Origin: Clostridiales bacterium
Lineage (GTDB): Bacteria > Bacillota > Desulfotomaculia > Desulfotomaculales > VENG01
Assembly: GCA_016278505.1 (NCBI GenBank)
Contig: JADQBQ010000036.1
Location: 1 to 64,000 of the forward strand
DNA length: 64,000 bases
Reading direction: 5' to 3'
The translations under genes were made by a program, and so were the position numbers. Positions 36,101 through 45,324 of the stretch are shown here, piece after piece. The first letter of the stretch is position 1. The number at the start of each line of letters is the position of its first letter. Below the pieces are notes generated by a model. The model was not told where the DNA came from. It searched no databases and worked only from the letters and a program-made list of their open reading frames with translations.

Positions 36101-38847
36101 TTAAGGGGCAGGCGCATAAAATTAGGGTCACTGAGTAGGTGATCATTATAAAAGTAAAAATTATCTTTATTGCGGTGCGGGCTTAATACATTTAACATAA
36201 TGGGGCGTGACCCCACAGAGCGGCCTGCACGCCCGCGCCGCTGCACAAAGCCGGCCAGGTCAGGGGGGGACAGGTACTGCAGAACTGCCATTAACTTATT
36301 ATAGTCATAGCCTACCTCGAGTGCCGACGTTGCCATCACCAGGTGATCTTGGGTATCAAACTCTCCACTCCATGCTGACTTAGCCACTGAGCGGATAGGG
36401 TCCTTAAGGGTGCGCCTCCGCCCCATCATCCACCAGCACTCACCCTCCCGGTATATCGGGCACTTTGGGTCTGGACTTTCTGAACATTTCCGGCAGTCTT
36501 CATTTACCGGCGTGACCATATATGACCGTAGCCGTTTACTCGTGCGAATGAGATCCGGGTGGCGCAAAAAGTGGAGTCCCTGGGCGTTCATTTCCGTATC
36601 TGGAATATTAATGTTTTGCCTTTCGGCATGCATCATTTGGTCCCGCCAGCGATAAAGGACGTCCCGGCTATTAACAAATCCAAATGTCTGGTAGAGCTCT
36701 CCCTCTGGGGGCTGTGCCATATTATGTATTAGGCACATGGCCGCCTGAATCATAGCTGACAGCACCGCACCACTGCGGGAGGCCTGTAGCAATATTAAGT
36801 ATTCCGCCCCCCTTATGGTCATTTCCTCAGGGTCAAGTGGTGATTCTACCGCAATGCGCTGCCTGATTCCCGTTAAGTCCTTAAAGAACCTTCTAGGCTC
36901 ACTAATGGTAGCGCTGAGGCCAATTACCTGTATGCGCGCCTGTACACCACTACGGTACTGGTGATACCGTATGCGCTGCAAAAGTCTGCGAATCAAGAAG
37001 CCCACCTGCATCCCTTTAATGGAAGACTGCAGGTGGATTTCATCCAACATTACAAACCGCGGGCTGCAATATCCGCCAATGCCAAAAATGCTTTGGTGGG
37101 CAGGGCTATTTAGGCGGTTGTTAAGGGACTCTGTTAGGGCAACCAGAATATCTGGAGGGGCGGCAGCCCAATCTTCTTTGGTTAGAATAACAAAGTCCAG
37201 GCCATTCGACACCTCACAGCCCGGGCCTGAGCAAACCAGCTGGCCAAATTGAGGGTGGTCTTGGGCAAGAGGGGTATATAGTGGCTTACCACACGCGGGG
37301 CAGGTGGTGTAGGGGCAAATATGACCTTCTAAGTTATTTTCATAAGGCCAATTGCGCTTTTTCATCTTGTCCTGCTTGGATAAGTGGGCCCTAAGATACG
37401 GCGTGTTACCATATTCCATTCCTACGGTAATGGCTCTCTTAATGCCCTTACTCTTCAATGCCCTATTGATCAGAAAGGCATAGCGAACAAATTCTTCAAA
37501 CTGGTTTTCTGCCAGCTTTGTGCGTGGGTACAGGGCAAGTAGCTTAGTGCCTAGTACTGCCTCTGCATAAAAGACCTTTTCTAAAATGACCTTTAAAAGG
37601 GCCGGGGCAAAAAAGGCGAGGGTTTTCCCAGAGCCTGTGCCGGCCGAAATTACGAGCCCCTCATCCCTGGTATCACTATTTATAGTATAGGACTTGCCAA
37701 ATATATGCTTGAAGCTGCGCCTTTGAAACTCACTGAATTTTGTGCGATCATTTTCCTTTAGGGCGTAGCTTAATATGTCCCGTGCTTTCTCTAATAACGC
37801 ACTGTCTTCCACTTTGGCTAATAGAACATCGTTTGTACCTGTTCTTAAAAATTTTTCTAACGTAATATCTCGTGCCGGGATGTGCCGGGCCCTCACATGA
37901 TACTTAATATCTTCGGCCAGCGGGCTGCTCTCATAATAGTACCTTTGGTCTGGAAAGCGCTGCCTCAAGCTATTAAGCAGGCGAACCACCTCGCCCATGC
38001 GGCTCCTAAGGCGCCAGGCGCCTGGCTCACCGGCGTCATTGAGAGGTATCACAAGCCCTTCTTCCCTTAAAAGCCGAAGGGCTGTCTCTTTATATATATC
38101 GTAATAGTCAAATTCAGCTACAGCACGGTCATGAAAAGATTCCATTAGATCAGACCCAGTGGTAGTGGTATCAAAAAAGCCATATTGGGCGTATTTTGCC
38201 TCTTCGACTTCCAAGTGTGTTAACAGTTTGTCTTTTGTGAGCCCTACCTGCTCTTCAACTTCATACCAACGCTCACCCTCACTTTTCCACGCCAGCTGAT
38301 TCATCAGCTCTTCAGGTAGAGTAATATCTTCAAGGCCTTGCCGCCAGATACGCAACCCTCCGCTTTCACCGGCTGAGCAAGATTTTACCAATAAATCGAT
38401 AGCCCGGGACCGCACCTCATCATTAACTACATCCCCTGGCTTAGTAATAGAAATATTACCTTCACGGGCCTGAAGTTCATTAACATTACCTTTTGCGGAT
38501 TTCGTTTTGTTGGGGCCACTTTTTTTTGATTGCTTCCCAGCCTGCCGCGGATTGTCCCTGCCCCTGCTTTTATCCATTGCTTTTGGCCTTTCCAAAAAGG
38601 GGGCTAAATCCTCTTTAGAATTATTGCCTATAGGAGGAAGTCCCCAATCAGCGTTTCTACTATCTACTGCCCAAAGGGAAGGCGCGGGAGAGATAATCCC
38701 ATCCACTGAATTTAAAATCTTCTCCAACTCATCATCACTAATAACAACGATAGCCGGGAGTTTACTTCGAATATCTTTCAAAGTTGCGGGACGATCAATG
38801 TTTTCTAAAATATGTAGCAAAGAAGTACGTAAATTTTCCCACTGCAT
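33136..38847 (-). CDS. dpdJ: DpdJ-like DEAD/DEAH-box helicase (1903 aa)
   Basis: VISAGTGSGKTLAFFAPALL, MLDEIHLQSS, IGLSATISEP, FVQRRGRAGRSVG; Cys clusters CPYTTCPACGKPLYTP and CPDICPTCLAGPC. Confidence 0.75.
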   Translation of the reverse strand: MQWENLRTSLLHILENIDRPATLKDIRSKLPAIVVISDDELEKILNSVDGIISPAPSLWAVDSRNADWGLPPIGNNSKEDLAPFLERPKAMDKSRGRDNPRQAGKQSKKSGPNKTKSAKGNVNELQAREGNISITKPGDVVNDEVRSRAIDLLVKSCSAGESGGLRIWRQGLEDITLPEELMNQLAWKSEGERWYEVEEQVGLTKDKLLTHLEVEEAKYAQYGFFDTTTTGSDLMESFHDRAVAEFDYYDIYKETALRLLREEGLVIPLNDAGEPGAWRLRSRMGEVVRLLNSLRQRFPDQRYYYESSPLAEDIKYHVRARHIPARDITLEKFLRTGTNDVLLAKVEDSALLEKARDILSYALKENDRTKFSEFQRRSFKHIFGKSYTINSDTRDEGLVISAGTGSGKTLAFFAPALLKVILEKVFYAEAVLGTKLLALYPRTKLAENQFEEFVRYAFLINRALKSKGIKRAITVGMEYGNTPYLRAHLSKQDKMKKRNWPYENNLEGHICPYTTCPACGKPLYTPLAQDHPQFGQLVCSGPGCEVSNGLDFVILTKEDWAAAPPDILVALTESLNNRLNSPAHQSIFGIGGYCSPRFVMLDEIHLQSSIKGMQVGFLIRRLLQRIRYHQYRSGVQARIQVIGLSATISEPRRFFKDLTGIRQRIAVESPLDPEEMTIRGAEYLILLQASRSGAVLSAMIQAAMCLIHNMAQPPEGELYQTFGFVNSRDVLYRWRDQMMHAERQNINIPDTEMNAQGLHFLRHPDLIRTSKRLRSYMVTPVNEDCRKCSESPDPKCPIYREGECWWMMGRRRTLKDPIRSVAKSAWSGEFDTQDHLVMATSALEVGYDYNKLMAVLQYLSPPDLAGFVQRRGRAGRSVGSRPIMLNVLSPHRNKDNFYFYNDHLLSDPNFMRLPLNPNNLLVQRIHGLYAVFDWLAYEMALRGITRAFFPLANNVWYKNCIKLTAAPGQKNALTNYLSWALCLAGARGKEDLGRVVSGPRGVLSHALPRLVRYLSKKGQGDVKVIMNHYLPSALFNDINLPEIEIKWGGSSVKERIDIGLQETMVGKVTYRWEQAMWVPPELLERHLPTCYTLPMENYWQIGSKEGTLERAEVPLKWQSLLMGRSIQDELPVLRPQGVSLRTFFYNKDGKRINRWVYDPLQDKFKERGEFEKIGERLRVSQRSNTYPIITYQVRLPRQSVVWDDQQKLGPLAGAITRIIPANDKSGFMEVTKVTLGAEAGLLCDGQQVSRRIAFRDRERNFAGLGYKMSTDGLRFELDPQLHRRFQPSQHLMRQLKDNFFLYKVHRLAQENEWGNFFAIKNMLEVLQTWIGIQKDEGEDWCSALAEGRYQGTLKEVLDSYYRFSKDKGEEIINLLENEQVRSELVNTWRQAQKTPGYEVVRDILIHSLKHALKNAYQSVAGVEAFSEMGAWARLSVDFPGDIQPVIDLFEYGMYGAGSMRAVQRKIEGRPREFWREVIRAIQHCQLGDEEEFLRTLLSLPGEHLKNIGDLVQSFADSTDIKSRRKIKFEIEGYFREKLGLSPLGQRLKALRRIFANSLDLSEFSGQVLENWRLFREVDLFRIEREESWGRALTTHEVGELFAARIQGRLQQGEVADPRHSPWLVLLKCYQNQKKDDTEARWATIETNCKKPFYTVLFANIKSKKDIERLINMEEEERIDELEEIFDEHLEGQPRDHLNRENVKDFSQGAFDTVEGFSLAYVYYELLGPAGQRTDQNYKAILEGLMVSDRIKRAIRQRVLNTCPDICPTCLAGPCELESPGLSQLMLSRRLLREMLDYWRTTESGSVVEVDAEDSNTKLARKIQRAFTQRMNQEVLLRYSLAQHGIVDRAISHLLDSGVTLPTGETFEVEILGDEEIELYLSGPEGLIYERALGIRGDRAEIFK

Positions 38848-39018
38848 TAAACCACTCCGAATAAAATATTTTAGCTCAGGATAGGTAAAAAAAATTCTTG
38901 TTAGAGTTAATTGCCTGTTTCATAGCTTCCTAATACGACACATTCCACAAAGTGACAAATTATCCTTGGAACGTACGTTTTGTAGGAATTACAGAGGATA
39001 TTATCTTGTTCTTGGAGA

Positions 39019-39043
39019 AAAAAAAGACCACCGATACCGGTGG
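39019..39043 (-). terminator. Rho-independent terminator downstream of dpdH
   Basis: Minus strand CCACCGGTATCGGTGG followed by TCTTTTTTTT. Confidence 0.7.
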
Positions 39044-39067
39044 CGAGGTAATAATTTTTTTATATTT

Positions 39068-42000
39068 TCATTCTTTAAAGATATAATTTAGTTTGATCTC
39101 CCCCGCCAGTGCGGATGACTTATCTTTTAGTTCTTTAATTGCATTTATCGGCACATCAGATAAAACAACGTAACCCCCGCGGGCCAATTCGGAAACTACT
39201 CTTGCAGCCCCCCTGCCCAAATCCATTTCGCTCATTATATCTTCGTAGCTTAGCCCCCTGAACGGATCGTCCCAGGCAATTTCCCGAAGGGCCCTGACTG
39301 CTTTACAAGCTAAGGCATTAGAACTTACATTAGTATCCAGATCCTTTAAGGCGTTTAATGCGACATCAACTTTCTCCGTTAATTGCTTGCGATTATCTTT
39401 GGCCAGCAAATCATTTATCTGTAGCAGCCGCGATAAATGGGTCCTCCAGGCCGCAATAACCTTTTTAACTTCTGCATTAGAATCGATCTCTTGCAGGGTA
39501 ATGGCGCAACTACTAATTTTCCCCTCAAGCTCAGCCAGGCTTTCGCCTGCATGATAATCTAGGCTGATTAATCTCCTTAGTGAGCTCAGAAAATTTCTTC
39601 CCTCTGACGCCAGTGCCAAGGAATCTTCACTAGTCCCCGGCAATGTCTGTCCCCCCGGGCAAAGGCCAGAAATAATTTTGGAGAACCGAACCGCTTCTTG
39701 GATTTGATCTTTTTCCAAGTGTTTGGCAACACGATTTATAGTAAAAAGATATTCTTTTACAAATAGGTATTTTCTGGCCAGTTCAATATTCTCTAATATT
39801 AACTCAGCACCGCTAAATGAGCACTTCTTACCTGTAACTAATATTTTTTTTGCGTGTCGCTGAAGGGCTACCCCCGCAACACTTCTTACTGGCAGTGCCC
39901 CGGCCATTTCCAAAAGCTCACCTTTTATCTCTGGCGCATAAGATACCAAGCTATCACTACCAAGCGTCAAAACATCACGCAAATTTTTCATAGTGGGGTC
40001 CTGTTCAATTTCTGACAGGGCTAAAAAGGCATGGTGGATTTGCATAGGAGGTAGACTTAGCACAGATGTGGAATTACTCGCAATTTCATTACCAATATAT
40101 TGAGTAAGTTTTCTATACAGCCTTCCGCACTGCCTTTTACTGGGTAACTGTCGAAAATTCTGCTCTTTTAGGGTTTCAGATAGGTCACCAAGCCCGGAGG
40201 AAAGGACCTCATACATTCCAGGACTTTGAATATCCTGCAGTAGCAGGGCCAACCTTGAAATCTCGTTCAAGTAAGACTCTACCCTTGCACTATTTAACAA
40301 CTTAAGCGATTCTTTTACTTTTTGCCTAATCCCTAATAAAAGATCGCTTAAAGGGCGCCCGTTTATTTTATACTGACTACTGATATTTTCAGGCTGAATT
40401 CCCTGTATTTTGGTAAACAAATCTTGGCCCGAGTATTTTTTTTCTAAAATACTTAATGTGAATCCATCATAAACATTCTCCCGAAGTAAAAACCAATCCT
40501 TAAAAGCATCCGTGACGAAATCTACTTCCTCCGGGCTGAATTCGACAACATCAACTGTTAGCCCTTGGGGATATCGCTCTCTTATCCACATTAGCCGGTA
40601 TTGTGCTAGTATTGCAGGTATCTCCTCAATCTGAGAAGTATACTGAATCATAAAGAGAAATAAAACATATATCGCTTCATCAACAGGCATTTTTAATTCT
40701 TCGCCCAAGTTATTAACCCATGTTTTTCTTAGCCCCCGGGCCCTGTAGGCCACCCTATAAGATGGCCCAGCTGCACACAATTTGTCCAAGGCCAGCTCTT
40801 TAGTCTTACTTTTTTTTAAATGAAGGTAATGTAGCTCGTATGCAGCATGTCCAATCGACCTCTCTAATGGAATACCGGAGTATTCATCGACTTCCTCTAG
40901 ATGTATGGGGATTTTGCTTCCATCTAGTGCCTCCTCCCGTTTAATCACCGCAGGAGGGCGGGCAGTGTATTCCCTTGAAATGCTTCCGGGCTGGGCAATT
41001 TCGCGGCAAAAGTGAGCGGCACCCAGGCGCAGCCCCCGCAGTAACTCCTTATTGACTTTATTCTCCTCCAGCCAGTCTCTTATTGCCTCCCTGGGCCCAT
41101 AATAGGTCTCAAAGGAGTCTTCTTCTATATAAGGTGCTTCCTCTGTTTGCCCCCCTTTGGGCCTTATATCGCCCAGGGTAGCTAAACTAACTTTAATATC
41201 GGGCTCAAGAATATCATTTCCCCTCAAAAGACTAATAGCTAAACCGGGAACAGTAATATCTCCTTCAGAATCCCCCACAGGGGAAAAAATCTCGGCTAAA
41301 ACCTTGATATGTTTATCTTCGTGATCTGCATCTATTTCGCGCCTAACAAGTGAGGCTAACAAATGTAGACTTTCCCCCGAAATCAGCCTCTGAATAACCT
41401 CTCCTAAGGCCATAATAAAATAGCGCGCCTTTCCCTTACCCCGGGGCAAAGAGTTAAACATCCTATGTAGAACCGCAGGATTAAAGGGGGCAAGGGCAGC
41501 ATCAGGTGCCATGTCAAACTGCAGGGCCTGACATTTTTCATAGCTGTCGCACCCTGGGCCACAGCTAAAGCCCCCTTGACCCTTAAGCTCCAATAAATAT
41601 TTCTTAGCGTAATCACTGCAATTTTCTGCATTAATAAAAAACGATTCATGCCCCTGTTCGTCGGTTAGCCACAATTTAATTAATCGGTCGTCAAAAGTAT
41701 CAAGGTATGTAATTCTCTTTAACAACTCACGCCCGCGCCTACTTGCCTCAAAAGAAGAAGGCGTTAGGCCCACCACAATATCCCAGCACCCTTCCTCCAT
41801 AGTTATAAAATAATCTAAAATATCGGAGGCATAAAGGTTCATTGACTGTACGAGGTCGTCAACAAGCAGTACAGGCCGGCAACTAGTTTCTTGGGCAACT
41901 TCAAAGCTAACAGACTTAAGAACGTCGACAAAGTGGAATCCGCCCATGATCATTTGCTCCATCTCATGAACCATCATCGAGCGGATTTGCTCATAATCAA

Positions 42001-42700
42001 TATTAACTGGAAAAGCACACTGATCAGCCAGCTGTTCCAGCTCTTCTACTGAAATAAGTTCCAAGTTACGCCCACCGATTTCACTTGGGCCCTCAATGGC
42101 ACCAAAATTCTCTTTAAGGTTTGCTTCTATAATTGGCCGCAGCTTGTAGCTTAGAGGAATTATTTGGCTATCATCCGAAAGTAGGCGGCAGAGTGCCGAC
42201 CATACTAGGTGATTAGCGAGGGTGACAGGCTTTTTGCGGAGGTCATCCCACCGGTGAACCGTATTAGTATCTATACCTATACCACTAAACTGATGCAGAA
42301 TTTTTTGTAAGATCCTCACAGGGTCCAGCTCTGTCCTAGATATTCTTACATAATGATTTTTTCTTTCACCGCTAGACTTAAGATTACACTCTATCCAGCG
42401 CATAAGCTCTGATTTTCCAGATCCCGCGGCCCCGTAGAGCACATACACCCTATTACCCTGAACAGCCCCCTTCTGCTTTGTAAGATGCTTTATTAACTCC
42501 CCTTCTGTCCATGGGCTATTAGGCTTTCCATCCCTAAACCTTCGCAGTGTTATGGGATAGTGAGTTTTAAGGAATATGTCCTCCCCGATCATAAAACGCT
42601 GATCAGCAGTTACCGAAAATAAAGACATCCCCTTTTCATTTAGACAGGGTAACATTTTAACCGTCACACCTTTCAATCCATTTGACTTCCCGCCCCCCAA
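39068..42700 (-). CDS. dpdH: DpdH-like large P-loop ATPase (1210 aa)
   Basis: VLYGAAGSGKSELMRWIE Walker A, PVLLVDDLVQSMN Walker B; adjacent to the dpdG-like gene. True start may be near 42655 (MLPCLNEKG). Confidence 0.65.
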   Translation of the reverse strand: MGGGKSNGLKGVTVKMLPCLNEKGMSLFSVTADQRFMIGEDIFLKTHYPITLRRFRDGKPNSPWTEGELIKHLTKQKGAVQGNRVYVLYGAAGSGKSELMRWIECNLKSSGERKNHYVRISRTELDPVRILQKILHQFSGIGIDTNTVHRWDDLRKKPVTLANHLVWSALCRLLSDDSQIIPLSYKLRPIIEANLKENFGAIEGPSEIGGRNLELISVEELEQLADQCAFPVNIDYEQIRSMMVHEMEQMIMGGFHFVDVLKSVSFEVAQETSCRPVLLVDDLVQSMNLYASDILDYFITMEEGCWDIVVGLTPSSFEASRRGRELLKRITYLDTFDDRLIKLWLTDEQGHESFFINAENCSDYAKKYLLELKGQGGFSCGPGCDSYEKCQALQFDMAPDAALAPFNPAVLHRMFNSLPRGKGKARYFIMALGEVIQRLISGESLHLLASLVRREIDADHEDKHIKVLAEIFSPVGDSEGDITVPGLAISLLRGNDILEPDIKVSLATLGDIRPKGGQTEEAPYIEEDSFETYYGPREAIRDWLEENKVNKELLRGLRLGAAHFCREIAQPGSISREYTARPPAVIKREEALDGSKIPIHLEEVDEYSGIPLERSIGHAAYELHYLHLKKSKTKELALDKLCAAGPSYRVAYRARGLRKTWVNNLGEELKMPVDEAIYVLFLFMIQYTSQIEEIPAILAQYRLMWIRERYPQGLTVDVVEFSPEEVDFVTDAFKDWFLLRENVYDGFTLSILEKKYSGQDLFTKIQGIQPENISSQYKINGRPLSDLLLGIRQKVKESLKLLNSARVESYLNEISRLALLLQDIQSPGMYEVLSSGLGDLSETLKEQNFRQLPSKRQCGRLYRKLTQYIGNEIASNSTSVLSLPPMQIHHAFLALSEIEQDPTMKNLRDVLTLGSDSLVSYAPEIKGELLEMAGALPVRSVAGVALQRHAKKILVTGKKCSFSGAELILENIELARKYLFVKEYLFTINRVAKHLEKDQIQEAVRFSKIISGLCPGGQTLPGTSEDSLALASEGRNFLSSLRRLISLDYHAGESLAELEGKISSCAITLQEIDSNAEVKKVIAAWRTHLSRLLQINDLLAKDNRKQLTEKVDVALNALKDLDTNVSSNALACKAVRALREIAWDDPFRGLSYEDIMSEMDLGRGAARVVSELARGGYVVLSDVPINAIKELKDKSSALAGEIKLNYIFKE

Positions 42701-43400
42701 GGTAGCTTTTACTGGGAAGGTCTTGCTTTTGGCGAAGTTTTATATGACCATTCTCCTCCAAAATCTCAAGGGAGTGCCTTAAGCTCGGAGAAACTTCTCC
42801 CTCTCCGGTTGCCCAGGGAAGATAAATAGAAAAGTGCCCCTCAAAAAACTCTTGCATAGGTCCCTCCCTTTCATCCCACTCATCTATGATATGTAGCACT
42901 AATTCGGGCTGGTAAAAGCACCAAAACCCCCCAAACATCTTAAAGCCTAGCCCAATAAACTCTGCCACCCGGCGCCAGGCGTTCAATTTTTCCTCGCTGC
43001 AGGGGACAGGGACTTCAAGGACATTGACTTTGGCGTGCAGATTGAAAGCTAATGGCCTGCCGGGAATAATAAATATTTTGCTTAAGAGTTCTAAATACCA
43101 AGGGTCCAGCGGGTGTTCAGCAGGGAGGTCCCCACTTTGAATTAGACGTAAATTCCTTAGCAATTCCAGGATGAAATTTGCCTTTGAGCACGGCACATAG
43201 TTACCATCGTCAAGCTTTTGTACAACACCCCCTGACTGTAAGAAAATCAATGCATCCTCAAGGTTGGTGGATGAGCCCATTTTCTCGTCTCTTAATGACA
43301 AGAATGTATTAGCAAGCCTAGTTCTATCTGCTGGCCCATGATGTTGTAAAAAAACAAAAATAGCTTCTAGCTCGGGGCCATATACCGTTTTGAAAAGCAA
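42657..43400 (-). CDS. dpdG: DpdG-like protein
   Basis: Position immediately upstream of the dpdH-like ATPase and winged-helix-like content; assigned mainly from context. Confidence 0.55.
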   Translation of the reverse strand: MLFKTVYGPELEAIFVFLQHHGPADRTRLANTFLSLRDEKMGSSTNLEDALIFLQSGGVVQKLDDGNYVPCSKANFILELLRNLRLIQSGDLPAEHPLDPWYLELLSKIFIIPGRPLAFNLHAKVNVLEVPVPCSEEKLNAWRRVAEFIGLGFKMFGGFWCFYQPELVLHIIDEWDEREGPMQEFFEGHFSIYLPWATGEGEVSPSLRHSLEILEENGHIKLRQKQDLPSKSYLGGREVKWIERCDG

Positions 43401-43460
43401 GCAAGGTCACCACCTGACATTGTAATTTTTTCTTAATTAGCTATAATTTATTGTAATCAA

Positions 43461-44369
43461 TTGGTTGGAAAGGTGTTGTGCCAAGGTTTGCCTGAATTTT
43501 ATATGTCATGGGCCAGAAGTGATCCCTTATATCAAGAATATTTTTCAGACTGCCAATTACTTATTAGCCCGCAGTCTGTGAGGCATAGCTGGAGCTCTGC
43601 CGATTTTAAGCGGCAGCCGGCAAAGTTAATTATTGATAGCGGCGCCTACTGGTATATAAAAAACGACAGAAATCCCCCACCCCCAAAAGATGTTTTCTTT
43701 CGCCAGCAAAAGATGGCCGAGGGATCCCATTGCCCAACAACCATTTGCCATTTCGACATGCCGCTTCCCCCAAAGGAAAGTGAAATTGGTACTAGCTACA
43801 GGCGCATAGAGTCAACAATAGGGAACGCCTACGAATTCATGGAGCTATATACAAGGGCAAATTTTCCTTCAAATGTACAGTGTCTAGGTGTAATTCAGGG
43901 CTATGATCCTGCTTCAGTTAAATTCTGTGCCCAAGAGATAAGCCGAATGGGCTTTGACCGCTTCGGCCTCGGCTCCCTAGCAGGCCTATACTTTCCGGAA
44001 GAAATCATATCCCGGGTAAAGGCTGCCATAGAAATAGTAGGCACAAACCTCCATATTTTTGGTATTAGTAATACCAAACTAATGCTTAAGCTTTCAAAGC
44101 TGGGCATTAGCTCTTTTGATTCATCAAGGCCTATGCTGGCCGCAATATATAACACTGTTTTTTATAGTAAGCCCTTTAAGAGCTTTATTGTGGAAGAGGC
44201 AAAGAATAAGATAAGAAGAGGCTCAATTCTACAAGAGCCGCTCCCCTGTAGATGTCCTGTGTGTAAGGACAACCCATCTGTTTTAATGAGTACTGGAAGG
44301 AAAAAATATCACAACTTAAGGGCGGTACATAATTACTATCATCTTGTGCGTGAAATACGAGGTGATTAA
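43461..44369 (+). CDS. TGT-fold paralog with zinc site (DpdA/archaeosine-TGT-like)
   Basis: LIIDSGAYWYI, CHFDMPLPP, FGLGSLAGL, GISSFDSSRPM, CRCPVCKD...H zinc motif; divergent from dpdG with a ~60 bp shared intergenic region. Confidence 0.8.
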   Translation: MVGKVLCQGLPEFYMSWARSDPLYQEYFSDCQLLISPQSVRHSWSSADFKRQPAKLIIDSGAYWYIKNDRNPPPPKDVFFRQQKMAEGSHCPTTICHFDMPLPPKESEIGTSYRRIESTIGNAYEFMELYTRANFPSNVQCLGVIQGYDPASVKFCAQEISRMGFDRFGLGSLAGLYFPEEIISRVKAAIEIVGTNLHIFGISNTKLMLKLSKLGISSFDSSRPMLAAIYNTVFYSKPFKSFIVEEAKNKIRRGSILQEPLPCRCPVCKDNPSVLMSTGRKKYHNLRAVHNYYHLVREIRGD

Positions 44370-44371
44370 AA

Positions 44372-44392
44372 TCCCGGCCCAAAGGCCGGGAG
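44372..44392 (+). terminator. Hairpin after the 43461 TGT-like gene
   Basis: TCCCGGCC-CAAAG-GCCGGGA just past the stop; weak T-tract. Confidence 0.5.
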
Positions 44393-44409
44393 AATTCATG
44401 TTTATATAT

Positions 44410-44595
44410 CTAGCTCTTTTCCTCTTCTAGCAGCATGCCGCCCTTCAATAAATCCGCCAGTTCTTTTCGGGAAAGGGTGGCTGGAGAATTATATGTTCTG
44501 CACCCATACTGATACATACATACAGGACATCCGTCACGGCAAGAGCAGCTAAGATTACCAGAGGCAATTTTGATGGCCTCTGCAAAATAAGATTT
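44410..44595 (-). pseudogene. Relic of a helicase C-terminus with DUF1998-like Cys cluster
   Basis: Minus-strand reading: KPYLKSYFAEAIKIASGNLSCSCRDGCPVCMYQYGCRTYNSPATLSRKELADLLKGGMLLEEEKS*, open to an upstream stop with no start codon. Confidence 0.55.
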
Positions 44596-44628
44596 TAGGT
44601 ATGGCTTCTATTTTTTCCTCAGTAAATA

Positions 44629-44665
44629 AACATAACACCTTCGGCCGGAGAGAAGGTGTTATGTT
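44629..44665 (-). terminator. 14-bp perfect inverted repeat downstream of the transporter gene
   Basis: AACATAACACCTTC - 9 nt - GAAGGTGTTATGTT. Confidence 0.55.
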
Positions 44666-44676
44666 ATTTATATATC

Positions 44677-45324
44677 TTAATTATTAGCCAAATCTGCCTT
44701 GCCGCCCCGTATCCAATATATTAGGCCATAGAAAAATGGGGTGTTAAAAACGGTAATCCCCATCTTTACTAGGTACTGGCTAATAACCATATTTATTAGT
44801 GCAGCATTCGGGACTGCACCATAAAATGCAATGGTGATAAAGATTGAAGTATCAATGGCCTGGGACAAATATGTAGAGCCGTTATTTCTAAGCCAAAGGA
44901 AGCGTCCATTAGTTAGCCGCTTAATTGCTAAGAATGCCCATACATCGGTAAACTGCGACACCAAATAGGCAGCAATGCTCGCCCCTACTATTCTAAACGA
45001 TCCACTCAAAACTAATTGATAGGCCTCCTGACTGCCCCAGAACGGGGCTGCGGGCAAAAGAATACTTGCCTGCACCAGTACCACCATCAAAACATTCATG
45101 TAAAAGCCCATTATAACGACCCGCTTTGCCCTGTCCCGGCCCCATATTTCAGAAACGGCATCGGTCATCAAAAAGGTTAGGGAATAGCAAATAAAGCCTG
45201 CGGGCACAAAAAGGCCCCATAGATCTATTACCTTAGAGGCCGTTATGTTTGCCACGATTAGGGCTGTAATGTAAACGCTTAACACGGTATAAAACTTGTT
45301 TTCAAAATCTCGCAAATTTCGCAC
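44677..45324 (-). CDS. Queuosine precursor transporter (YhhQ/QPTR, VUT family)
   Basis: Multi-TM; ANITASKVIDLWGLFVPAGFICYSLTFLMTDAVSEIWGRDRAKRVV matches the YhhQ pattern. Confidence 0.9.
   Translation of the reverse strand: MRNLRDFENKFYTVLSVYITALIVANITASKVIDLWGLFVPAGFICYSLTFLMTDAVSEIWGRDRAKRVVIMGFYMNVLMVVLVQASILLPAAPFWGSQEAYQLVLSGSFRIVGASIAAYLVSQFTDVWAFLAIKRLTNGRFLWLRNNGSTYLSQAIDTSIFITIAFYGAVPNAALINMVISQYLVKMGITVFNTPFFYGLIYWIRGGKADLANN

Noticed and set aside
28394-38884. Many plus-strand ORFs of 60-140 aa
   Set aside because: All are antisense shadows of the strongly supported minus-strand UvrD, TPR and dpdJ genes
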